6,037 nt of DNA from Rhodobacterales bacterium 34-62-10 (GCA_002282555.1 NCJR01000136.1:1-6037); one strand, 5' to 3'; counted from the first letter of the stretch, positions 1 to 5,940 are shown. Numbers and translations: made by a program. The notes: a model not told the origin generated them from the sequence alone.

Positions 1-1
1 C

Positions 2-220
2 TTTGCGCTGAACGCCTTTGGGGCGCCGATTGACTCTATTTCCAGCGAGAGAGCGTCTATTTCGGAGAACAGCGTTCTGTCCACTGCTGTATCACCGAGC
101 GATGACGTCGAGCAGGTGATTGGAGAGCTGCAGAGGCGCAAATACAGCCAGGAGGGCGGGCACCTGATGGAGCTGATGGAATCCGAGATTGATCTGCTGA
201 AAGTGGAAAAACGCATCCGT
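2..220 (+). other. Foreign-looking open coding fragment, Lon-like at its 3' end, fused to antisense GS
   Basis: A plus-strand frame is open from base 2 and has no stop until 1088-1090, but beyond about 220 it is only the antisense of the glutamine synthetase gene. Within 2-220 the codons are mixed in composition (GC about 55-57%, third position nearer 68% GC), unlike the richer DNA to the right. The residues from 164 to 220 read LMELMESEIDLLKVEKRIR. This closely resembles, from memory, a segment of bacterial Lon protease near residue 190-210 (E. coli: MESEIDLLQVEKRIRNR), which links the N-terminal domain to the helical linker. The residues before it (2-163, rich in Ser and Glu) do not match Lon as I remember it. 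It may therefore be a Lon fragment, part of another coiled-coil protein, or chance. It is probably an internal piece of a gene running off the left edge. Confidence 0.3.
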
Positions 221-1072
221 TTCGCCACCCTGCGGACCCGAGAAGATGTTCTGCCCGGTGGCCTTGTCCAGAACCGAGTGGTGGATATGCATCGCGCTGC
301 CGGGTTCATCGGCGATGGGTTTGGCCATGAAAGTGGCGAAACAATCATGCCGCAGCGCCGCCTCGCGGATCAGGCGCTTGAAATAGAACACCTCGTCGGC
401 CAGCTTGATCGGATCACCGTGCAGCAGGTTGATCTCCAGCTGTCCCGCGCCGCCTTCCTGCGTGATGCCGTCGATCTCGAAGCCCTGCGCCTCGGCGAAA
501 TCATAGATATCGTCGATCACGGGGCCGAATTCATCCACCGCCGTCATCGAATAGGCCTGCCGCGCGGCGGCGGGGCGACCCGAGCGGCCCATCATCGGTT
601 CGATCTTCTTGGCCGGGTCCAGATTGCGCGCGACCAGATAGAATTCCATCTCGGGGGCCACCACCGGCTCCCATCCCTGTTTGTGATAGAGATCGACCAC
701 CCGTTTGAGCACGTTGCGCGGCGCGAAGGGGATCGCGTTGCCCTTGCGGTCATAGGCGTCATGGATCACCTGAAGCGTCCAGTCGCCGGTCCAGGGTGCT
801 GCGGTCGCCGTGGTCATGTCGGGGCGCAGGATCATGTCACGCTCGATGAACCCCTCGGCCCCCGCTGCCTCGCCCCAGTCACCGGTGATGGTCTGATAAA
901 AGATCGAATCCGGCAGGTGGAAGTAATCCTGCCGCGCGAATTTGGAGGCAGGCACCGCCTTGCCGCGCGCGATGCCGGGCAGGTCCGAGATGATGCATTC
1001 CACCTCGTCCAGCCGTCGGTTTTCCAGAAACAGGCGCGCGGCCTCGGGCAGATGGTCGGTCCAGTCTTTCAT
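92..1072 (-). CDS. Glutamine synthetase family ligase (gamma-glutamyl-amine synthetase type), C-terminally truncated
   Basis: The frame starts at ATG 1072, preceded by AAGGA at 1082-1086 with 9-nt spacing; the in-frame ATG at 1114 lies inside the upstream gene and lacks this support. As read it gives 326 residues. Residues 1-288 are clear GS family: an N-terminal beta-grasp-like part (about 15-100, with LPGIARGK), then the catalytic domain with metal-ligand glutamates in PEMEF (E141, E143), QEGGAGQLEIN (E206, E213) and the ATP-site histidine in SAMHIHH (H262). Similarity ends after GGETDAF (residue 288, position 209). The next 38 residues do not align with the family, and the roughly 150 C-terminal residues are missing, including the Asn-Arg-Thr and Glu-His-Arg catalytic motifs. 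The product should be inactive as written. It follows the amidotransferase stop codon by one base, so the two are probably co-translated. Relatives include PuuA, gamma-glutamylmethylamide synthetase and gamma-glutamylanilide synthase; the true substrate is not readable here. Confidence 0.85.
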   Translation of the reverse strand: MKDWTDHLPEAARLFLENRRLDEVECIISDLPGIARGKAVPASKFARQDYFHLPDSIFYQTITGDWGEAAGAEGFIERDMILRPDMTTATAAPWTGDWTLQVIHDAYDRKGNAIPFAPRNVLKRVVDLYHKQGWEPVVAPEMEFYLVARNLDPAKKIEPMMGRSGRPAAARQAYSMTAVDEFGPVIDDIYDFAEAQGFEIDGITQEGGAGQLEINLLHGDPIKLADEVFYFKRLIREAALRHDCFATFMAKPIADEPGSAMHIHHSVLDKATGQNIFSGPQGGETDAFFHFQQINLGFHQLHQVPALLAVFAPLQLSNHLLDVIAR

Positions 1073-1073
1073 G

Positions 1074-1751
1074 TCATGCGGTCCTTTTGAAGAAGGCCGC
1101 CATGCGGTCAGCAAAGCGGGGGGAATCCAGCGGCCTGTCCAGACGCGCGCGCGCGTCCGCGATCTGATCAGCCGGCACCACGCCGGGGGCGCGGTAGCTG
1201 ATCAGCCCCTCGATGAAGGGTTTGCCGAATTCCGGATGGGGTTGGATGGTCAGGATCGTATCGCCATAGGCAAGGGCGGCATTGGCGCAGAAATCGTTGG
1301 AGGCCAGCACCCGCGCGCCTTCGGGCAGCACCGTCACCTGATCCTGATGCCATGCGTTCAGGGTCATGCTCTCGCCGTCGAAATCATAGGTGGTCGGACC
1401 CACGGCCCAGCCGCCCTTGAACTTCTCGACCCGGCCACCCAGCGCCTGCGCGATGATCTGATGGCCGAAACACACACCGATCAGCGGCTTGCCCGCATCA
1501 CGGATCGCGCGGATCAGCGCCTCAAGCGGCGGTATCCACGCATGATCCTCATAGGCGCCGTGCTTTGATCCGGTGATCAGCCAGCCATCGGCATCGTCGG
1601 GGCCTGCGGGAAAGGCGCCGTCCACCACGTTGAAGGTGACAAAGTCAAAGCCATGCCCGCCCAGAAGCTGCGCGAACATGTCGGAATAATCGCCAAGATC
1701 GCCCCTGACCTCGTCAGGGGAATGGCCGGTTTGCAGGATACCGATTTTCAT
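1074..1751 (-). CDS. Class I glutamine amidotransferase-like protein (GuaA-type GATase domain)
   Basis: This 225-residue protein is a stand-alone class I glutamine amidotransferase domain. It has the full triad: the nucleophile Cys94 in GVCFGHQ, and His172 and Glu174 in QPHPEF. GSKHGAYED (61-69) matches the oxyanion-hole region. There is no synthetase domain, so it is not GMP synthase. It starts at ATG 1751 (MKIGILQTG, the usual first beta strand); the longer frame to 1820 adds a non-conserved, low-quality N-terminus. No strong Shine-Dalgarno sequence is visible before it. It sits between two GS-like genes, one base before the downstream one. Established parallels are PuuD, which hydrolyses gamma-glutamyl-GABA, and AtdA2/TdnT, which pair with a GS-like protein in aniline degradation. 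By inference this enzyme hydrolyses or transfers the gamma-glutamyl product of its neighbours in the cytoplasm. Family and active site are certain; the substrate is not. Confidence 0.9.
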   Translation of the reverse strand: MKIGILQTGHSPDEVRGDLGDYSDMFAQLLGGHGFDFVTFNVVDGAFPAGPDDADGWLITGSKHGAYEDHAWIPPLEALIRAIRDAGKPLIGVCFGHQIIAQALGGRVEKFKGGWAVGPTTYDFDGESMTLNAWHQDQVTVLPEGARVLASNDFCANAALAYGDTILTIQPHPEFGKPFIEGLISYRAPGVVPADQIADARARLDRPLDSPRFADRMAAFFKRTA

Positions 1752-1806
1752 GGAACACCATATTTGGGATGGGCGCGATGGTAGCCAAGCCCCCGTGCCA
1801 CGACAA

Positions 1807-1833
1807 GGGGCATGGGGCAAGGGGCAAGGGGGG
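1807..1833 (+). repeat. Four-tract G-quadruplex motif made of 7-nt repeats
   Basis: The plus strand carries three successive 7-nt units, GGGGCAT, GGGGCAA and GGGGCAA, followed by a run of six Gs. This is four G-tracts of at least four bases separated by exactly three bases each, which satisfies the standard quadruplex pattern. The plus strand is the template for the surrounding genes, so the transcript would be C-rich here. It could impede polymerase or simply be a simple-sequence expansion. Function is inferred only. Confidence 0.6.
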
Positions 1834-1869
1834 AAGCCGGGAAAGCAGGCGCGGGGCGACGCAGGGATG

Positions 1870-1888
1870 GCCGCCCCGGTGCGGCGGC
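1870..1888 (-). terminator. Weak GC hairpin after the GS-like stop codon
   Basis: Arms GCCGCC (1870-1875) and GGCGGC (1883-1888) form a perfect 6-bp stem with a 7-nt loop, one base past the stop codon of the full-length GS-like gene. There is no U-run after it on the minus strand, so it is at best a pause or RNA-end stabilising structure and not a classical terminator. Confidence 0.2.
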
Positions 1889-1889
1889 G

Positions 1890-3224
1890 TCAGACCGTGT
1901 CGAGATAGATCTCAACACGTTCCTCGGGTGTCAGCTCGCCCATGTAATGCAGCTCCTGGCGTTTGGTCAGCACGAAGTTGCGGATCAGCTCGGGCGCGAA
2001 GATGCTGGCGATTTCGGGACAGGTTTCAAACGCATGGATCGCATCGACCCATGTGGTGGGCACCTGCGGCAGGTCCAGCGCATAGGCGTTGCCGGTGATC
2101 GGCGCGGGCGGCTCGGTCCGCGCCTCGATCCCGTTCAGTGCAGCGCCAAGGATCGCGGCCAGCATCAGATAGGGGTTCACGTCGCCCCCCGCCACGCGGT
2201 GTTCGATCCGCCGGGCGCGGCTGCTGCCCGACGGAATACGCACCGCCGCCGTGCGGTTCTCATAGCCCCAGCAAATCCCCGTGGGCGCATGGGCATCGGG
2301 CACCAGACGGTCGTAACTGTTCCAATGCGGCGCAAAGATCAGGGTCGAGCCGGACATGGCCCCCAGACACCCGGCCACCGCATAGCGCAACATTTCCGTG
2401 CCCAAAGGCCCGCCATCATCAAATATATTGCGCCCATCGGCGTCCAGCACCGAGAAATGTGTGTGCAGACCGGAGCCTGCGTAATCCTCATAGGGTTTGG
2501 CCATGAAGGAGGCGGCAAAGCCGTGCCGCCGCGCCAGACCCTTGACCAGCATCTTGAACAGCCACGCATCATCGGCGGCGCGCAGGGCGTCGTCGCAATG
2601 CATCAGGTTGACCTCGAACTGGCCCAAGCCTGCCTCGGAAATGGCAGTGTCGGCGGGAATGTCCATCTCCTCGCAGGCCTCATAGAGATCGGTGAAGAAG
2701 GTGTCGAACGCATCCAGCGCCCGGATCGAGAGCGTCTCTGCCGCCTTGCGCCGCTTGCCGGAACGGGGGCTGACCGGGACCTGCAATTTGCGACCCGAAT
2801 CGTCGATCAGGAAGAATTCCAACTCAACCGCCACGACGGGCGTCAGGCCATGGGCCTTGTAGCGGTCCACCACCGCGCGCAGGGCGTGGCGGGGGTCCCC
2901 CTCATAGGGGCGGCCATCCTCGCGGAACATCCAGATCGGCAACAGCGCGGTCGGCGCCTCAAGCCACGGCATCGGCATGAAGCCGCGCTCGGTGGGTTTC
3001 AGCACACCGTCGGCGTCACCCGTCTCGAACACCAGCGGGCTGTCGTCGATATCCTCGCCCCAGATATCAAGGTTCAGCACCGAAAGCGGAAAGCGCGTCC
3101 CCTCATCCACCACCTTGTCGGCATAGCGCGTGGGCACACGCTTGCCGCGCGCCTGTGCGTTCAGATCGGCGGCGGCCACGCGGATCGTCCGCACCTCGGG
3201 GTGCTTTCTCAGCCAGTTCTTCAT
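1890..3224 (-). CDS. Glutamine synthetase family ligase, full length (gamma-glutamyl-amine synthetase type)
   Basis: This 444-residue enzyme of the GS superfamily is the normal length for the PuuA/GlnT-like branch. The start at ATG 3224 (MKNWLRKHPEV) has AGGTGA at 3229-3234 just upstream; the earlier in-frame ATG at 3254 has no such site. The N-terminal domain covers about 1-100 and the catalytic domain 110-444. Visible motifs are VAVELEF (metal-ligand E134, E136), SEAGLGQFEVN (E197, E204), GSGLHTH (H254), FAPHWNSYDR (298-306), ENRTAAVR (R324) and IEHRVAGGDVNPY (E341, R343). All expected catalytic residues appear present. It lacks the adenylylation-loop Tyr context typical of housekeeping GlnA. 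The family joins glutamate to ammonia or an amine using ATP. With a second GS-like gene and an amidotransferase downstream and an amino-acid-type transporter upstream, an amine or amino-acid catabolic role is likelier than general glutamine synthesis. Its substrate cannot be named from sequence. Confidence 0.93.
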   Translation of the reverse strand: MKNWLRKHPEVRTIRVAAADLNAQARGKRVPTRYADKVVDEGTRFPLSVLNLDIWGEDIDDSPLVFETGDADGVLKPTERGFMPMPWLEAPTALLPIWMFREDGRPYEGDPRHALRAVVDRYKAHGLTPVVAVELEFFLIDDSGRKLQVPVSPRSGKRRKAAETLSIRALDAFDTFFTDLYEACEEMDIPADTAISEAGLGQFEVNLMHCDDALRAADDAWLFKMLVKGLARRHGFAASFMAKPYEDYAGSGLHTHFSVLDADGRNIFDDGGPLGTEMLRYAVAGCLGAMSGSTLIFAPHWNSYDRLVPDAHAPTGICWGYENRTAAVRIPSGSSRARRIEHRVAGGDVNPYLMLAAILGAALNGIEARTEPPAPITGNAYALDLPQVPTTWVDAIHAFETCPEIASIFAPELIRNFVLTKRQELHYMGELTPEERVEIYLDTV

Positions 3225-3322
3225 CGTCTCACCTGACGGGTTGAGGGCTGGCACAGTCCAGCGGGGCGCGCATCATGCACGCTCCGCGCGGGGTCAGGTC
3301 CATGCCCTTGGTCCTTTGTTTA

Positions 3323-3404
3323 TGATCAAATTTCACGCGTTAGGTTGTAGCTGCCCGAAACATTTGAAATTGATGTTTCGGATCACACCCAAAAAATTTG
3401 ATCA
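3323..3404. repeat. 11-bp inverted repeat, arms 60 nt apart
   Basis: TGATCAAATTT at 3323-3333 is the exact reverse complement of AAATTTGATCA at 3394-3404. The right arm overlaps a 10-bp perfect palindrome, TTTGATCAAA (3397-3406); the left arm contains the half TGATCAAA. The likely reading is two copies of a TTTGATCAAA-type operator for a dimeric regulator, about seven helical turns apart centre to centre. It does not match the FNR box, which needs four bases between TTGAT and ATCAA. Confidence 0.5.
3355..3381. promoter_or_regulatory. 9-bp perfect inverted repeat, putative operator
   Basis: CCGAAACAT (3355-3363) and ATGTTTCGG (3373-3381) are exact reverse complements with a 9-nt spacer. It lies almost centrally between the outer TGATCAAATTT arms. 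On the minus strand it lies about 35 nt past the permease stop codon, but no T-run follows it, so it resembles a protein binding site more than an intrinsic terminator. Which regulator would bind is unknown. Confidence 0.45.
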
Positions 3405-3415
3405 AAATACTGATA

Positions 3416-4222
3416 CTACCGGATCAGATTCGGACGCAAGCGAATTTTGCGCCGCTGTTCGGGGGGCAGGTGGCGGTTCAGGCGGCGGTTGACCAGACCG
3501 AACAGGCCGATGATCGCCAGTGTCAGCAGGATGAAATAGAAGGCCAGGATGGGGTAGGAGATGAAGGGGTTGAAGGTCTGATCCGCGAAATAGCGCGCGT
3601 AATACAGCGCGTCGCCCTTTTGCTGCTGCGCCGGAAAGCCCGAAAAGAACACCAGCGTGGTGGCATGGAACAGAAAGATCGCCTCATTCGTATAGCCGGG
3701 CCATGCCAGCCGCAGCATGGTGGGCCAGATGATCCGCCGAAAGCGCGGCCAGCCCGACATGCCGTAAGCATTCGCCGCCTCGACATCGCCGCGCGGGATG
3801 GATTTCAGCGCGCCGTGGAAAATCTCGGCGGAATAGGCGGCGGTGTTGAAGAACAGCACCACCAGCGCCCCGGCCCAGGCCGAACTGAACGGATCGAACA
3901 CCGGATGCACGGATTTGAGGCTGAGAAACAGGAAATAGGCAAAGAAGAACTGGATGAACAGCGGCGAGCCCCGGAACACGAAGATGAACCATTCCGACGG
4001 CTTGCGGATGATCGCCGGGCGCGCGCCCTTGCCCAAGGCCAGCGCCGTGGCCAGAAAGAACCCCGCCGCCAGTGCGATGACGCCGAAATAGACGTTCCAG
4101 ATCAGGCCCGACCCGATCAGCGTGAATTGCTGGCACAGCGTGAAGTCCGAGCGCGGCAACAGCCGCTCGCCATAGCCCAGACTGCGCAACCCGTAATCCA
4201 TGATGGTCTGGGTGCAGCTCAT
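3416..4222 (-). CDS. Polar amino acid-type ABC transporter permease (HisM/ArtM-like)
   Basis: This 268-residue inner-membrane subunit belongs to the HisMQ-type permease family. Start ATG 4222 (MSCTQTIMDYG) overlaps the stop of the preceding permease in an ATGA, which implies translational coupling; an upstream AGGG lies within that gene. Hydrophobic segments run at about 35-63, 77-101, 115-134, 172-195 and 222-245, giving the five-helix pattern of this family. FRGSPLFIQ (83-91) is the conserved RG-P entry to the second helix. The cytoplasmic EAA loop that docks the ATPase is clear: ALKSIPRGDVEAANAYGMS, with E148 and G154. The C-terminus is basic (RRKIRLRPNLIR), as is usual on the cytoplasmic side. 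It should form a heterodimer with the permease encoded immediately upstream and receive substrate from the periplasmic binding protein. The exact substrate is not shown. Confidence 0.92.
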   Translation of the reverse strand: MSCTQTIMDYGLRSLGYGERLLPRSDFTLCQQFTLIGSGLIWNVYFGVIALAAGFFLATALALGKGARPAIIRKPSEWFIFVFRGSPLFIQFFFAYFLFLSLKSVHPVFDPFSSAWAGALVVLFFNTAAYSAEIFHGALKSIPRGDVEAANAYGMSGWPRFRRIIWPTMLRLAWPGYTNEAIFLFHATTLVFFSGFPAQQQKGDALYYARYFADQTFNPFISYPILAFYFILLTLAIIGLFGLVNRRLNRHLPPEQRRKIRLRPNLIR

Positions 4223-5103
4223 GCTTGCGCCCTGCGCTGGCTTTCGCCGCCCGTGGTGGCCTGGCCCAGGGTCAGCCGCGCCATGATGCGGTCCAGCACC
4301 ACCTCGGACACCCGCGTGAAGGCCAGGTAAAACACCAGCAGCACAAGGAAATACCACATCCGCCAGTCACCATGCGGGTAATCGGTGAAGCGCGGCGTCT
4401 TGGAGCCGCCCAATTCGCGCGCCCAGTAGACGATATCCTCGACCCCCAGCAGGAACAGCAGCGGCGTGGATTTGATCAGCACCATCCACAGATTCGACAG
4501 GCCCGGCAGGGCATAGACCCACATCTGCGGCACGGTGATGCGCCAGAAGGTCTGACGGTGCGACATGCCATAGGCCTCGGCGGTTTCCAGCTGCGCGCGG
4601 GGCACGGCGCGCATCGCGCCGTAAAGCACATTGGCGGCAAAAGCGCCGAACACGATGGCAAAGGTGAAGGCCGCGACAAAGAAGCTGTAGGTCTTGTGGA
4701 CCCATTGCGCGGCATTGCCCAAGGGCACCTTGGCAGCCTGACAGACGATGAAATCATTGCCCTGCCGGATCGGTTGATCCCAGTCGGGGCAGACCATCTG
4801 ATGTTTGAGATATTCGATCCCCTGATCCAGCGCGATCACGAAGAACAGGAAAAACGCGATATCCGGCACGCCGCGCACGATGGCAATATAGGTCTTGCCC
4901 AGCAGACTGAGCGGGACAAAGCGCGACCGTGCGGCGGTGGCGCCCGCAAAGCCGAAGGCCAGCGCCGCAGGCGCAGTGATCGCCAGCAGCAGCAGCACGG
5001 TGCCGAACGCCCAGTAGAAATTCAGGTGTTTTCCGGTCGTCAGATAGCAGGCCATCCAGGGCAGATCGGACAGCGTGGCTGGATCTGTGCAGAAGCTGAA
5101 CAT
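4219..5103 (-). CDS. Polar amino acid-type ABC transporter permease (HisQ-like) with long periplasmic loop
   Basis: This 294-residue permease is longer than the usual 220-240 of HisQ-type subunits. The start at ATG 5103 (MFSFCTDP) is chosen because the extension to 5229 would run back through the intergenic hairpin and into the binding-protein gene; only a weak AGG lies before it. Hydrophobic helices are at about 30-54, 72-93, 140-160, 195-222 and 248-266. RGVPDI (77-82) and the EAA loop GAMRAVPRAQLETAEAYGMS (E173, G179) are conserved. The stretch between helices 2 and 3 (about 94-138) is extra long, hydrophilic, probably periplasmic, and contains Cys105 and Cys121, a possible disulfide. The N-terminal region before helix 1 is also longer than usual. 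It is the first permease of the pair and overlaps the next by 4 nt (ATGA). Role by family: half of the membrane channel for an amino acid or related compound. Confidence 0.92.
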   Translation of the reverse strand: MFSFCTDPATLSDLPWMACYLTTGKHLNFYWAFGTVLLLLAITAPAALAFGFAGATAARSRFVPLSLLGKTYIAIVRGVPDIAFFLFFVIALDQGIEYLKHQMVCPDWDQPIRQGNDFIVCQAAKVPLGNAAQWVHKTYSFFVAAFTFAIVFGAFAANVLYGAMRAVPRAQLETAEAYGMSHRQTFWRITVPQMWVYALPGLSNLWMVLIKSTPLLFLLGVEDIVYWARELGGSKTPRFTDYPHGDWRMWYFLVLLVFYLAFTRVSEVVLDRIMARLTLGQATTGGESQRRAQA

Positions 5104-5152
5104 GGGCTTGCCTGACGCAAAAGGGCGGAATGAGTATTTGTGGAACGATGAA

Positions 5153-5189
5153 GCAGGGGGTGCGGCGCGGGATCGGCAGCACCCCCTGC
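5153..5189 (-). terminator. Strong hairpin between binding-protein and permease genes
   Basis: GCAGGGGGTGC (5153-5163) and GCACCCCCTGC (5179-5189) form a perfect 11-bp stem with a 15-nt loop, starting 9 nt after the binding-protein stop codon. On the minus strand it is followed by TTCATCGTT, not a clean U-run. In many ABC operons such a hairpin stabilises the binding-protein message or partly terminates, giving more binding protein than permease. That role is inferred here. Confidence 0.55.
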
Positions 5190-5198
5190 GGGTCGGGA

Positions 5199-5927
5199 TC
5201 AGAAGGTGATCGCATCCTCGCCGAACCACTTGGTGATCAGCGTGTTCAGCGTGCCGTCATCCTTCATCGACTGAATGGCGGCGTCGAACTTGGCGCGCAG
5301 CTCGGTGTCGCTTTCGCGCAGGCCGATGCCGATGCCATCGCCCAGCTGGACATCATCGCCCACAAAGCTCAGCTCGCCACCCGACTCCTCGACGATCGGG
5401 ATCAGGAAATCCTTGTCGGCAAAGACGGCATCCGCCTCGCCGTTGCGGACCGAGGCGACGGTTTCCTCGGGTGTCGCGAATTCCAGAAGCGTGGCACCCG
5501 AAGCCGCGACATGGCCTGCCTGAATGGTCGCGGCCTGCGCCGCGACGACGCCGCCCGTGACATCGACATCTGCGCTCAGCCCGACATAGGCGGATGCGGC
5601 GGGTGGGAAGTAGTTCTGCGTGAAATCAATGACTTCCTCACGCTCGTCGGTGATGCTCATGCCGGCGATGATGGTGTCGTAGTTGCCCGAGACAAGGTTG
5701 GGGATGATGCCGTCCCAATCGGTGGTGACCCATTCGCAGGTCAGTTCGGCGCGCTTGCACAGCTCGTCACCCACCTCGCGTTCGAACCCGTCAACCTCGC
5801 CCTTGTCGTTGAGGAAGTTGTACGGAGGGTAGGCACCCTCGGTGCCCATGCGGATGGTCTGGCTTTGCGCCAGCGCCATGCCAGCGGTCAGGACCAGAGC
5901 GGTCGTCGTCAGGATCAGTGTCTTCAT
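5199..5927 (-). CDS. Periplasmic amino acid-type solute-binding protein (HisJ/LAO family)
   Basis: This is a 242-residue precursor. Of two in-frame ATGs, 5927 is preferred: GGAG at 5935-5938 lies 7 nt before it but only 1 nt before the ATG at 5933. A Sec signal peptide covers 1-20 (MKTLILTTTA.. ending ALA, cleavage before Gln21); there is no lipobox, so it is soluble in the periplasm. Family signatures are GTEGAYPPYNF (28-38), DGFEREVGDELCKR (46-59), DWDGIIPNL (70-78), and AGMSITDEREEVIDFTQNYF (88-107), in which R96 corresponds to the Arg that binds substrate carboxylate. D171 in VFADKDF corresponds to the Asp that binds the alpha-amino group. Cys57 and Cys64 match the disulfide of HisJ/LAO proteins. 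These residues argue for an alpha-amino acid or opine-like ligand and against a simple polyamine. It is first in the operon, delivering ligand to the two permeases. The cognate ATPase is not in the window. Confidence 0.93.
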   Translation of the reverse strand: MKTLILTTTALVLTAGMALAQSQTIRMGTEGAYPPYNFLNDKGEVDGFEREVGDELCKRAELTCEWVTTDWDGIIPNLVSGNYDTIIAGMSITDEREEVIDFTQNYFPPAASAYVGLSADVDVTGGVVAAQAATIQAGHVAASGATLLEFATPEETVASVRNGEADAVFADKDFLIPIVEESGGELSFVGDDVQLGDGIGIGLRESDTELRAKFDAAIQSMKDDGTLNTLITKWFGEDAITF

Positions 5928-5940
5928 CGTCATACTCCAT

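Larger units (their letters stand above)
1752..1889. other. Intergenic gap between GS-like and amidotransferase genes
   Basis: This 138-nt non-coding gap lies inside an otherwise tight minus-strand gene row. It contains a small GC hairpin right after the upstream stop codon (arms 1870-1875 and 1883-1888), a G-tract repeat on the plus strand (1807-1833), and an overlapping imperfect hairpin (arms 1791-1799 and 1809-1817). No hairpin here is followed by a T-run on the transcribed strand, so there is no clear intrinsic terminator. I see no obvious promoter for the amidotransferase gene, so read-through from the GS-like gene is plausible. Confidence 0.6.
3225..3415 (-). promoter_or_regulatory. 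Regulatory region upstream of the GS-like gene
   Basis: This 191-nt gap separates the transporter genes from the GS-like gene. The far part (about 3310-3415) is distinctly AT-rich against its surroundings and carries two nested inverted repeats, as expected of a promoter and operator. The near part (3225-3305) is GC-rich and would be a leader of about 80-100 nt; it includes a small stem (GCTGG 3247-3251 with CCAGC 3258-3262) and the ribosome binding site AGGTGA at 3229-3234. No convincing -35/-10 pair was found by eye; the best AT-rich -10-like stretch is CATAAA on the minus strand around 3319-3324. It suggests the GS/amidotransferase genes form a transcription unit of their own. Confidence 0.5.

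Noticed and set aside
92..208. Residues VPALLAVFAP in the odd tail of the truncated GS-like protein, resembling the GS helix before the NSYRR motif
   Set aside because: It needs about a 6-residue gap to align with the intact paralogue, is not followed by NSY-type residues, and the same DNA reads as a better match on the other strand. I treat it as chance, though it is the main argument for a natural gene end.
116..1090. Long plus-strand frame opposite the truncated GS-like gene
   Set aside because: Beyond about 220 it is the codon-aligned antisense of a clear GS gene in GC-rich DNA; only the first 220 bases might be real coding sequence.
1791..1817. Hairpin CCCCGTGCC / GGCATGGGG as a terminator
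   Set aside because: It pairs only with a G-U on the plus strand and has an A-C mismatch on the transcribed strand, with no T-run.
1812..3236. 474-codon plus-strand open frame
   Set aside because: It mirrors the full-length GS-like gene almost exactly; its translation has no recognisable domain and is rich in Arg, His and Gly, typical of GC-rich antisense.
3397..3406. TTTGATCAAA as an FNR/Anr box
   Set aside because: The FNR consensus requires four bases between TTGAT and ATCAA; here the halves overlap.
3398..5115. Two plus-strand open frames (3398-4330 and 4225-5115)
   Set aside because: They are antisense to two permeases with intact EAA motifs; the products are highly polar with no family features.
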